Shown here: positions 1 to 6,645 of the stretch, in pieces
How positions within the stretch are numbered: the stretch's first letter is position 1
Layout: every line of letters begins with the position of its first letter
NCBI GenBank assembly: GCA_046530785.1
Contig: JBHEQT010000048.1
Coordinates: forward strand, 1-9,561
Direction: 5' to 3'
DNA: 9,561 nucleotides
Source of the DNA: Arsenophonus sp046530785
GTDB lineage: Bacteria > Pseudomonadota > Gammaproteobacteria > Enterobacterales > Enterobacteriaceae
Notes under the pieces: model-generated
Database searches by the model: none
What the model was told of the DNA's origin: nothing
The model's input: only the letters and a program-made list of their open reading frames with translations
Program-made: the position numbers and the translations under genes

Positions 1-325
1 TTTACGAAGATTTATGGATTGTATCATACATAGATCTTTTTATCTGTTAGGATATTAATCGATTGGAATATCTATTTAAAACTCAATAAAATTTTCTACA
101 GATATCTTACTATAGACTTTCTAAAAACTATAAAGTAATTTCTATTTATTTTATGTGAAAATATTAATCATTCTCAATGCAATAATTATTAAAACAAAAT
201 AGGATATTTTAGAATCAATTTACGAAGTAAATTGATCGACTAATTAATATCGTTTTATTTCATTGCAAATAAAAGTTGTTAGTTTAAATTGACTTTATAA
301 TTTCAAACGATGTTGAAGAAAGATT
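1..325. other. AT-rich stretch without a gene, downstream of tRNA-Val
   Basis: No open frame of useful length and no recognisable protein similarity was seen on either strand. The only structure that stands out is a 10-bp stem-loop at 214-236, listed separately. Because tRNA-Val is read leftwards, this stretch is its 3' flank. It has the same AT-rich, stop-rich character as the larger deserts further right and is probably eroded sequence. Confidence 0.7.
214..236 (-). terminator. Stem-loop downstream of tRNA-Val, possible weak terminator
   Basis: ATCAATTTAC and GTAAATTGAT form a perfect 10-bp stem around a 3-nt loop. It lies about 90 nt past the 3' end of the minus-strand tRNA-Val. Read on the minus strand, the hairpin is followed by TCTAAAATAT, so there is no clean U-tract and termination would be weak at best. 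The position fits a tRNA terminator. The low GC of the stem and the missing T-run argue against a classical intrinsic terminator. Confidence 0.3.
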
Positions 326-403
326 TGGTGCGTCCGAGTGAACTTGAATCACCGACCTCCACCATGTCAAGATGGTGCTCTAACCAAACTGAGCTACGGA
401 CGC
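326..403 (-). tRNA. tRNA-Val(GAC)
   Basis: Decodes GUC/GUU valine codons. On the minus strand the acceptor arms GCGTCCG (397-403) and CGGACGC (330-336) pair perfectly, followed by A73 and an encoded CCA (TGG at 326-328). The D stem GCTC/GAGC and the anticodon stem CCATC/GGTGG enclose the loop TTGACAT, with anticodon GAC at 366-368. The body resembles E. coli valV/valW, which is a tandem pair; only one copy is visible here. The T stem is GGTGA/TCACT with loop TTCAAGT, so pair 53-61 is A-U instead of the nearly universal G-C, and pair 49-65 is G-U. A TATCAT box on the minus strand (417-422) is a plausible -10 element, but no good -35 goes with it. Confidence 0.95.
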
Positions 404-959
404 AATAAAATAAATCATGATAAAAATGTGGAACGTAAATTAACCGAATAATTTCTTTTCTGACAAGAGAAAAAATAATTTCATATTTAATTGGTCGTAT
501 TTAATATTATTTATAATAAAGTGCAATCTTATTTTGCATCTTGTTTCTATTTTATACACTCTAGTTATTAATTTATATCGTAATATAAATTCCTCTGATT
601 GAAATTATCTTGTAATTTACGAATTTATTATAACAACTAATACTGTTTAAACTAAAAAGAAAATAAATCTAAAAGATTTATACTAAAATATATATAAAGG
701 ATAAAAATTAGTTAATCTAGTTAAATAATCTCTTTCTAATACGAAAAAATAAAAAAGAGTTCTTTATATCTCTATAATATGACAAAAATCAATTAATTGT
801 TATAGTATCAATTATCTGATAATTACATAGAACAATGTTATTGTAAAATCAATAATGAAAACCTCTAAATTTCGATTATATATTAATTTGGATCTATTTT
901 CTAAATAACACGTTCGTAATTCCAAAAAAAATTACTATCACTTAAACATAGTATAATTG

Positions 960-990
960 ATATTTATCATAGATAAATATTTTTTATTTT
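960..990 (+). terminator. Hairpin with T-rich tail, terminator-like
   Basis: ATATTTATC and GATAAATAT form a 9-bp stem around the loop ATA (960-980), directly followed by a T-rich run (TTTTTATTTT, 981-990). The layout is that of an intrinsic terminator on the plus strand, but the stem has only one G-C pair and would be weak. No gene is visible upstream on that strand, so if it is a terminator it may have outlived its gene. In DNA this AT-rich, chance formation is quite possible. Confidence 0.3.
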
Positions 991-998
991 TATTTAAA

Positions 999-1026
999 AT
1001 TTAAATCAATTATAATTGATTTAAAT
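999..1026. repeat. 28-bp perfect palindrome
   Basis: The half-site ATTTAAATCAATTA (999-1012) is followed with no spacer by its exact reverse complement (1013-1026). It starts just after the T-rich tail of the preceding hairpin. The symmetry could serve as a protein binding site or a cruciform, or it could be a chance product of AT-rich drift. No gene lies close by: ribE starts more than 900 nt to the right and tRNA-Val about 600 nt to the left. Confidence 0.6.
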
Positions 1027-1150
1027 AGAAACTTTAGTATCAAAAAATAACAATATAAATATTGTGGAACTAAAATTTAAGAGTAAGTTATTTTTTACAA
1101 AAATAATAATTTCACTAACCAGGATTATATTAAGGTAATAATAATAAAAG

Positions 1151-1184
1151 AGTTACCTAAAGTAACTAAAAATAAATAGGTAAC
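1151..1184. repeat. Nested, mutually exclusive hairpins
   Basis: AGTTAC (1151-1156) can pair with GTAACT (1162-1167) to form a small stem. GTTACCTA (1152-1159) can instead pair with TAGGTAAC (1177-1184) to form a larger one, and the two stems share the left arm. On the minus strand the outer stem is followed by TCTTTTATTATT, a poor but possible U-tract. The sequence is slightly richer in G and C than its surroundings. It may be a leftover terminator or attenuator; the function is unknown. Confidence 0.35.
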
Positions 1185-1251
1185 CCTATAAAACAAAGAA
1201 ATATCTTAATAAATAAAAGTTATTAAAAAATTTCTTATTAGCATATATTTC

Positions 1252-1350
1252 ATGTTATTAATGTGTATTCTGTTTTTATCGAAAAGATAGAGAAATTTAG
1301 ATTCTAAAAAACATAAACAAGAGGAAAGTGAAGGAAATATCCATAAATAA
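1252..1350 (+). pseudogene. Possible broken short frame, function unknown
   Basis: An ATG-started frame encodes a hydrophobic start (MLLMCILFLSKR), is cut by a TAG at 1288-1290, and continues in the same frame as a charged stretch (RNLDSKKHKQEESEGNIHK) to a TAA at 1348-1350. The purine-rich, lower-AT second half (1291-1340) stands out from its surroundings and looks more protein-like than random. I do not recognise the protein. No clear ribosome binding site is visible. It could equally be chance, since 12- to 20-codon open stretches are common. Confidence 0.2.
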
Positions 1351-1811
1351 AAACTTTATTAATAGGTATATATTAATAAATAAATTAAAAACTAATAAAT
1401 AATTTTATTTATATCTTATATAAAGTGTTTTAATGAAATTACTTCATAAAATTTAACAATAGGTTTTTTCTTCTATAATGAATAGTGATAGAAGATGATA
1501 ATTTGATAAGAGAACGTTTTGAACTAAATAATTATATATAAATAGCATTTTATTGGTATTAATAAATATTAATAAAAAATAAAAGATAATCAAAGATAAA
1601 CGTTTCTTCCTGTATAAATACTTATGTTTCTATTTCAGTAACTTTTTATTTTTATCAGTGAAAATTCCAAAACTCAAAATGATCTTTTGATATTTACAAA
1701 ATATTTAAGTTTAAAAATTTTTTTAATAATATTTAAATGCATTAAAATTATAGATATTATTAATATGAATAAAATTCGAAAAAATAAATTTTATAAAATA
1801 AAATTTCACTG

Positions 1812-1846
1812 ATTTTATCTATTTATATCTAAGAAATAGATAAAAT
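1812..1846. repeat. 13-bp stem-loop upstream of ribE
   Basis: ATTTTATCTATTT (1812-1824) and AAATAGATAAAAT (1834-1846) are perfect reverse complements around a 9-nt loop, extendable by one G-U pair. The structure ends about 90 nt before the ribE start codon, so it may lie in the ribE leader or just upstream of its promoter. No T-run follows on the plus strand. A stem with so few G-C pairs is weak, and one such stem in 9.5 kb of AT-rich DNA may be chance. Confidence 0.4.
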
Positions 1847-1937
1847 TCCATATTTATAACTTTAAAGTGAATTATCTATTTTAACTAACGTTAAAATGAT
1901 TATGGTTAATTTTATTAAAGACTTGGAACCTTAATAT

Positions 1938-2576
1938 ATGTTTACAGGTATTGTAAAAGGAAAAGGAAGATTAGTTGCATTGAAAGATAACGTTAATTTT
2001 CGTACTTATACCGTTCAATTTCCTAATGAATTACTAGATTGTTTAGAAACAGGAACTTCTGTTGCTAATAATGGATGTTGTTTATCTGTTACTAATATTA
2101 ATGGAAATATGGTAAACTTTGATTTGATAAAGGAGACTTTACGGCTAACAAACTTAGGTTCTTTAAAAATAGGAGATATGATTAATTTAGAAAGATCAGT
2201 AAAATATGGTGATGAAATTTCTGGTCATATTATTTCAGGTCACATTATTGATACAGCTGAAATAGCCAAAATTTTTAAAACTGAAAATAATCTCCAAATT
2301 TTCTTTTATGTAAATAATAAACAATTAATGAAATATATTTTATATAAAGGATTTATTGGGGTTGATGGAATTAGCTTAACAGTTGGGGATGTGTTAAATG
2401 ATAGTTTTTGTGTCCATCTTATCCCGGAAACAATTGCTCGTACAACGATTGCAAAAAAACGTCTTGGTGAAAAGGTTAATATTGAAATTGATTCCCATAC
2501 TAAAGCGGTAGTTGATAGTATTGAGCGAGTGATGGCACAAAAATATAATAAAGAGTCTGTTAATAGAGTATCGTAG
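1938..2576 (+). CDS. ribE: Riboflavin synthase, alpha subunit type
   Basis: Catalyses the last step of riboflavin synthesis in the cytoplasm: two molecules of 6,7-dimethyl-8-ribityllumazine dismutate to riboflavin and a pyrimidinedione. At 212 residues it is one shorter than the E. coli enzyme (ribE, also called ribC). It starts with the family signature MFTGIV. Two homologous barrels follow: barrel 1 holds GCCLSVT (46-52), barrel 2 holds GISLTV (144-149) and LIPETIARTT (161-170). Residues matching those implicated in catalysis are in place: S41, C48, H97, H102 and S146. The C-terminal helix for trimer formation is present. A GGAA at 1925-1928 gives a modest Shine-Dalgarno match 9 nt before the ATG. 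It stands alone between two deserts, so it is presumably transcribed on its own. Intact motifs suggest selection still holds it; the rest of the pathway lies outside the window. Confidence 0.97.
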   Translation: MFTGIVKGKGRLVALKDNVNFRTYTVQFPNELLDCLETGTSVANNGCCLSVTNINGNMVNFDLIKETLRLTNLGSLKIGDMINLERSVKYGDEISGHIISGHIIDTAEIAKIFKTENNLQIFFYVNNKQLMKYILYKGFIGVDGISLTVGDVLNDSFCVHLIPETIARTTIAKKRLGEKVNIEIDSHTKAVVDSIERVMAQKYNKESVNRVS

Positions 2577-2662
2577 TAGCATTTTATTTTAATTATTTAA
2601 ATTATCGATAGAAAGAAAAGAGATTCAATAAATAATAAGGAAACTATTTTTAAAAAAATATC

Positions 2663-2674
2663 AAAACCGGTTTT
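2663..2674. repeat. 12-bp palindrome AAAACCGGTTTT downstream of ribE
   Basis: A perfect palindrome with a CCGG centre, unusually G/C-rich for this region, lies 87 nt after the ribE stop and is followed by CTTTAT. In addition ATAAGGAAA just upstream (2634-2642) can pair with TTTCTTTAT (2672-2680). The region could act as a weak ribE terminator. There is no strong stem followed by a T-run, so this is tentative. Confidence 0.3.
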
Positions 2675-4333
2675 CTTTATATAATTAATTTATTAGTAGA
2701 CTAGGTCTAAAACAATCTTTTTAGATAAATAAAAACTTAGTTTCTATAAAAGAGATCTAGTAGAAATTTTGATAATTGTTTATCTTTTCCAATTACTTAC
2801 TTTTATAAGTATCTGAATATATATAATTCATCCGATTTTTTTCCTAAGAAATAAATAATTCTATGTTGAGTATTAAAACACAGTAACTATATAAGTATTT
2901 AATATAAAGTGATAAACCTATTAAAAGTAGTAGGATAGTTTTTATTTTTATCTTATAGATATCTCAACATTCATCCTTTCTATATAAAAATTTATTATCT
3001 TTATTTTTTCAATTTTTCATTATTTTTAAGTAATTTAAATTAAAACAATAAAACTATATTTTTATTATTAATATTTTTAATAAATTATTTAATGTTTTTA
3101 AAATTCAAAATTTAACGTTATAATCCATACTTTTATTAGATTAAAAATCACTCTATATTTTATATTATTTCGAGTAATACAAAACGAGATAATTCATAGA
3201 AATTTTATTTTATTTTATTTTAGATATTTATTTAGAATAAATACGAATCTCTTTTCTTCTTCTCTAGAATATCTTTTATTATATTATCTACTGACTTTTA
3301 TATAATTGGTATTAATATTATAGAAGTAAATAATTAGATCTTAGTTATAAATTCGTTCTTTTTCTTTAATTAATCAATATATTTAAGAATTTTCATATAA
3401 CTAATTTATTTTATGTTTTTCAGTAACTAAAAGATAAAAATCTTACCATTATTATTATATCATTGAATTTTCTATTATCTTTGATATTTTACATTTTCTC
3501 CAACTTTAATATTATATATAACTTATTATTTATATATACTTAATTCTCCATCTGATCAATTAACTTAACTTTAAAATTAATAAATATGTATTTATACCTT
3601 TCCAAAAGGAAGATCTTCTATATTTTTAATATTCCATATACTAAGAATTCATATGATTTTGAATATTCATTTTTTCAAAATAAAGTTAAAAATATTATAA
3701 GGACTTATAGATTGAAAAACCCATTCAATTAGTGGTAATCTATTGATTTTATAAGTTAATAAACTAGTTTGTAATTCATATCTTAGTTTCTATTGTAGTT
3801 CATTTTACACTTTTTTACTTAAATAAGTAATAAAATTGAACTGTGATTAATCGTAAATAATAAAAAAAATAAATATAAATTATTTTCTTTTATTTTATTT
3901 TGAGAAATTTTTATTACAGAATAATTAATTCTTAAAAAGAATTTTTTATTATTAATAACAAAAATAACTTGTGTAGGAATGAATTTCTTATTGATATTGA
4001 GAATTTTCATAAAATCTTTAACACTGTAAATAAATCGAGTAATAAATATGATATATTTTTAACACAGATAACTAATCCGACGATTCAGTTGTACTTTACT
4101 TTAGTACTAGATCAATTATATATTAAAGATCAATAATATTATCTCGAAATGTATGTATACTATGTATTTACAAACTTGAGAAAAATAAATCTATTACTAA
4201 TCTACTATATGAATCATTAAAGCAATTGAGTTATAAAATCCTCATTTTTTCTCTTTAAATAAATTATATATATTTTATAGTCCCATTAGGTTATATCTTA
4301 AAAAGATTCTTACAGTAAGCTATATTTGGTGTG

Positions 4334-4354
4334 GTTCTCTCTCTTTGAGAGAAC
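4334..4354. repeat. 8-bp hairpin rich in G-C pairs
   Basis: GTTCTCTC (4334-4341) and GAGAGAAC (4347-4354) pair perfectly around TCTTT. Half of the pairs are G-C, which is notable in this desert. No T-run follows on either strand, so it is not a standard intrinsic terminator. It might be a relic of a structured RNA or of a gene end. No function is assigned. Confidence 0.4.
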
Positions 4355-4614
4355 AGATAGATTGGTGAAATATTACTATTACTAATTTAGAGAAATTTCT
4401 TAACTACAATAAATTTATTAAATTTAATTCTCTCTTTGTATAGTAATAATTTAATCAATAAAATAAATTATTTCTTTATAAGAAATGAATATTTTTATAA
4501 AAGATTTCTCTTAAATATATAGAGAAAACAAAATATAAACTCTTTTAAAGAGTTATTTGTTATTAGTTACTATATATAGAATTATAATTCTTATTTATAA
4601 TCAAGTAGGTACAT

Positions 4615-4734
4615 TTAGTTATTAATAAATATACCATTATAGTCTTTACCTATAACTAAAAATGTCGCTAGTCCTAAATAGGCATTACTAAACTTTATGA
4701 TAATTAATGTCAAATCTATGTAATATCTCTTTTT
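4615..4734 (-). pseudogene. Possible coding fossil, membrane-protein-like
   Basis: On the minus strand a 39-codon open stretch runs from an in-frame stop at 4735-4737 to a TAA at 4615-4617, with no ATG near its start. Its core (NAYLGLATFLVIGKDYNG) has Gly, Ala, Thr and Asp in a hydrophobic setting, unlike the Lys/Asn/Ile/Phe-dominated random translations nearby, and coincides with a local rise in G and C (4660-4690). It may be the remnant of a membrane protein gene. I cannot name the family, and chance cannot be excluded. Confidence 0.2.
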
Positions 4735-4956
4735 TTAAATAAATAAAAGAAAGTTTGAATTAAAATACACTAATTATTTTAGGATATAACTTATCTTAAT
4801 AGATAAGGAAGTATCTTTATTTATCATTTTATTATTTCTTTCATTTTGTGTTTACATACATCTCTTCTTGTAAAGAAGCGATTTTAATCATATAATCGTA
4901 TAAAATACTTGGATCTATTTTTTCATAATACTTTTCTAGTTTTTAATTTTTTAAAA

Positions 4957-4979
4957 ATAAAATTTTTTAAAAATTTTAT
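4957..4979. repeat. 11-bp A/T-only inverted repeat
   Basis: ATAAAATTTTT and AAAAATTTTAT are exact reverse complements separated by one T. With no G or C in the stem it is likely a by-product of base composition. Its A-tract/T-tract character could bend DNA. No neighbouring gene suggests a role. Confidence 0.3.
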
Positions 4980-5094
4980 GAAATTTATTACAACTAAAAA
5001 ATAAAATAAAATAGTTAAAAATTGTTAAATAAATTAAATATGTTAATAAACAACTAATATTTTGTCCAAAACAGTTTCTATATTTTTCCTTGTT

Positions 5095-5121
5095 ATATTA
5101 CATTTTTAATAAATGTAATAT
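5095..5121. repeat. 11-bp stem-loop
   Basis: ATATTACATTT (5095-5105) and AAATGTAATAT (5111-5121) are exact reverse complements around TTAAT. The stem has one G-C pair and no T-run follows on either strand. It is one of several such structures in this desert and no function can be assigned. Confidence 0.4.
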
Positions 5122-5321
5122 TAATTATTAATTAATCCTCTGATTTCTAAGATACTTTGGGAATTAAAGACTTTACAATTTGTTTTTTATTTTGGTTGAA
5201 ATAACTCTCAATCACATAATAAATAATCAAATAACTAAATTTAGATAATAAAGAGATTTTATATTTACATTATCAGTAAATTAAGATTTTTTAATAAAAA
5301 CAAGTAGCTTTTCAGATTTTC

Positions 5322-5359
5322 TGATGGAATTGGTATTAAATATAATACCAATTCCATTA
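5322..5359. repeat. Strong 15-bp hairpin in the desert
   Basis: TGGAATTGGTATTA (5325-5338) and TAATACCAATTCCA (5343-5356) pair perfectly around AATA. The stem extends outward by A5324-T5357, a G-U and one more T-A pair. Four or more G-C pairs make it the most stable structure in the desert. A smaller hairpin, TCAGA-TTT-TCTGA (5312-5324), abuts its left side. Neither strand has a T-run after the stem, so it does not look like an intrinsic terminator. It may be an element such as a mini-repeat, a processing site or a binding site; the sequence alone does not say which. Confidence 0.55.
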
Positions 5360-5684
5360 TCAATGTTATTTTACTAATTATTGTAATATATTGACTAATT
5401 AGTTTAAATAAAAGATAGAATTAATCAAATAGAAGTTAATAAATAAAATCCTATCTAATAAATAATTATATAGATAGTTTTTCTAAAAAGTTTAGTAAAT
5501 CATATAAAATTCATTTATTATTATTTTAATTAATATTCTATAGAATTTATAATTTTTATTTAATTAATAAATATGATTAAAGATCGAATAGTATTCTTAA
5601 ATAATTTTTAAAATTATCCGATTTATTTTTTAACTTAAAAGAATAATATTTATGATAATGTTATTAACGATTACTCTGCTTTTT

Positions 5685-5690
5685 TATAAT
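5685..5690 (+). promoter_or_regulatory. Candidate -10 box for tRNA-Ser
   Basis: A perfect TATAAT lies 43 nt before the mature 5' end of tRNA-Ser, which would give a leader of about 37 nt for RNase P to remove. About 17 nt upstream only a poor -35 match is seen. A second option, TATGAT at 5722-5727, sits too close to the tRNA unless the leader is almost absent. In AT-rich DNA such boxes are frequent, so position next to an isolated tRNA is the main support. Confidence 0.35.
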
Positions 5691-5733
5691 AATCACCACT
5701 TTTAGTATCAGTAATTAACAATATGATAATTGG

Positions 5734-5823
5734 GGTGAGGTGTCCGAGTGGATGAAGGAGCACGCCTGGAAAGTGTGTATACGTGAAAATGTATCAAGGG
5801 TTCGAATCCCTCCCTCACCGCCA
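5734..5823 (+). tRNA. tRNA-Ser(GGA)
   Basis: Decodes UCC/UCU serine codons. Acceptor arms GGTGAGG (5734-5740) and CCTCACC (5813-5819) pair fully, followed by the discriminator G and an encoded CCA (5821-5823). The anticodon loop CTGGAAA has GGA at 5768-5770. The long variable arm typical of serine tRNAs forms ATACGT/ATGTAT around GAAA. The sequence is very close to E. coli serW/serX. The T stem AAGGG/CCCTC has an A-C mismatch at 49-65, where E. coli has a G-C pair; the T loop TTCGAAT is normal. It is an isolated gene with deserts on both sides, so it must have its own promoter. Confidence 0.96.
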
Positions 5824-5851
5824 TACAAAATATATTCTAACTTAAAAATTT

Positions 5852-5873
5852 ACTTTCTTTCAAAGAAAGAAGT
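5852..5873 (+). terminator. Hairpin after tRNA-Ser, possible weak terminator
   Basis: TTCTTTC (5855-5861) and GAAAGAA (5865-5871) form a 7-bp stem around AAA. The stem extends by two pairs if T5854 is bulged. It lies about 30 nt past the tRNA 3' end, a sensible place for a terminator or a 3' processing structure. The following sequence is GTTTAAAAAA, with only three Ts, so efficient termination is doubtful. Confidence 0.3.
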
Positions 5874-6134
5874 TTAAAAAAATAATTTCTACAAAAACTA
5901 ATATAATATTGATATAAAAAATTTTATTTTTAAACAATAATTTACAGAGAAATCTAAGTTGAGTAAAGCCTTTTCATTAACGTTGATATAAATACAGTAG
6001 TAAATAAATCTTTTATGTAAAATGAACTATTTTTTCAACTATTTCCAATCTACTAAAATTGTTTAAATTATAAAAATAATCCTACTATTTTCCGATAAAT
6101 TTTTAGCATTTAGAGTAGATCTAAAACAATATGT

Positions 6135-6231
6135 AATGGTTTGAATTTAATAATATCTAAATATTATTAATAATAAAAAATATTGTTTATAAACTTTCTT
6201 TATTTATTTTATATAGAAAAATTCAACCATT
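6135..6231. repeat. 97-bp segment bounded by imperfect inverted repeats
   Basis: AATGGTTTGAATTT (6135-6148) and AAATTCAACCATT (6219-6231) are reverse complements apart from one extra T. An inner hairpin, AATAATAT-CTAA-ATATTATT, starts right after the left arm (6149-6168). Together they could fold into one larger structure. No target duplication or open frame was seen. It could be a mini-element, a folded RNA or chance. Confidence 0.3.
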
Positions 6232-6447
6232 AAGTAAATAAAAAATTTTAGTTTTCTCAATTAAAAAATTTTTAATAACTATAAAAATCGGATAAAATCC
6301 TATTGAACCTTTTAAAATTTTAACATAAAGAAATTTACAAAGATTATTTTAACTAAATTTTTATCTATATTCTTTGATAAGAATCTACTAATAAATTTCT
6401 AAGATTAGTTGAGAGAAACACAATCTTATTGAGAGGAGAGTATCACA

Positions 6448-6587
6448 TAAAAACCCAAAAATATTTAGGTTAATTTAATACCTTTTTGATATAAGGATTC
6501 TAAAATAAAATTAAAGATAAGTATTAAATATAAACTTAAAAATAATCCAGATAATCTTAAATACAATAAAATATTTTTGGATTTTTA
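6448..6587. repeat. 140-bp segment bounded by 19-bp inverted repeats
   Basis: The left arm (6448-6466) and the reverse complement of the right arm (6569-6587) agree at 18 of 19 positions; both read TAAAAA, one variable base, then CCAAAAATATTT. The arms include a CC/GG pair, which makes chance somewhat less likely than for A/T-only repeats. Size and layout recall a miniature inverted-repeat element, but no flanking target duplication is visible, the interior has no frame of note, and no second copy was seen in the window. Confidence 0.35.
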
Positions 6588-6629
6588 CTTTCAAAAGAAA
6601 TAAGCATTATAAAATCGTAAATCTCATTC

Positions 6630-6645
6630 ATTCTTAATTAAGAAT
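6630..6645. repeat. 16-bp palindrome downstream of kdsA
   Basis: ATTCTTAA is followed directly by its reverse complement TTAAGAAT. It lies about 120 nt beyond the kdsA stop on the minus-strand reading. No T-run follows, so it is not a convincing kdsA terminator. Low G+C makes chance likely. Confidence 0.3.

Larger units (their letters stand above)
404..1937. other. 1.5 kb gene desert between tRNA-Val and ribE
   Basis: No intact gene is visible on either strand; stop codons are frequent in all frames. In E. coli the interval between valVW and ribE holds mdtK (about 1.4 kb, divergent from ribE) and ydhQ, so the length here suits decay of mdtK in place, although I could not recognise any MdtK motif. 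The stretch holds a terminator-like hairpin (960-990), a 28-bp perfect palindrome (999-1026), nested hairpins (1151-1184), a broken short frame (1252-1350) and a 13-bp stem-loop (1812-1846), all listed separately. No FMN riboswitch-like GC-rich structure was seen before ribE. Confidence 0.75.
2577..5733. other. 3.2 kb gene desert between ribE and tRNA-Ser
   Basis: No intact gene was found. Short AT-rich frames occur, such as a 63-codon minus-strand frame at 3819-4010 full of Ile, Asn, Lys, Phe and Leu, but none resembles a known protein. In E. coli cfa lies beyond ribE, convergent with it; I could not identify a remnant. Islands with somewhat more G and C stand out at about 3597-3620, 4080-4110, 4330-4355 and 4655-4690 and may be the last traces of genes. 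Listed separately are a 12-bp palindrome (2663-2674), hairpins (4334-4354, 4957-4979, 5095-5121, 5322-5359), a possible coding fossil (4615-4734) and a candidate promoter (5685-5690). Confidence 0.75.

Noticed and set aside
1648..1937. FMN riboswitch upstream of ribE
   Set aside because: The leader lacks the conserved G-rich segments and the multi-stem junction of this riboswitch. In enterobacteria it sits before ribB, not ribE.
2394..2582. 62-codon minus-strand frame
   Set aside because: It lies over the 3' half of ribE in antisense; its translation is low-complexity and resembles nothing, so it is a shadow of the real gene.
2699..2716. 18-nt direct repeat shared with 6113-6130 (16 of 18 positions)
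   Set aside because: Similarity does not extend on either side, and matches of this length with two mismatches are expected by chance in AT-rich DNA of this size.
3819..4010. 63-codon minus-strand frame in the large desert
   Set aside because: It is dominated by Ile, Asn, Lys, Phe and Leu as expected from AT-rich random sequence, lacks a convincing Shine-Dalgarno and resembles no known protein. It could be a real small gene only if conserved in relatives.
4080..4112. G/C-richer island with a protein-like minus-strand reading (IVGLVICVKN)
   Set aside because: The open stretch is only about 25 codons, has no start and no recognisable family, and is well within the range of chance.
2577..5733. 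CRISPR array or tandem repeat array
   Set aside because: Many short AT-rich motifs recur, but there is no regularly spaced repeat-spacer pattern and no cas-like gene.
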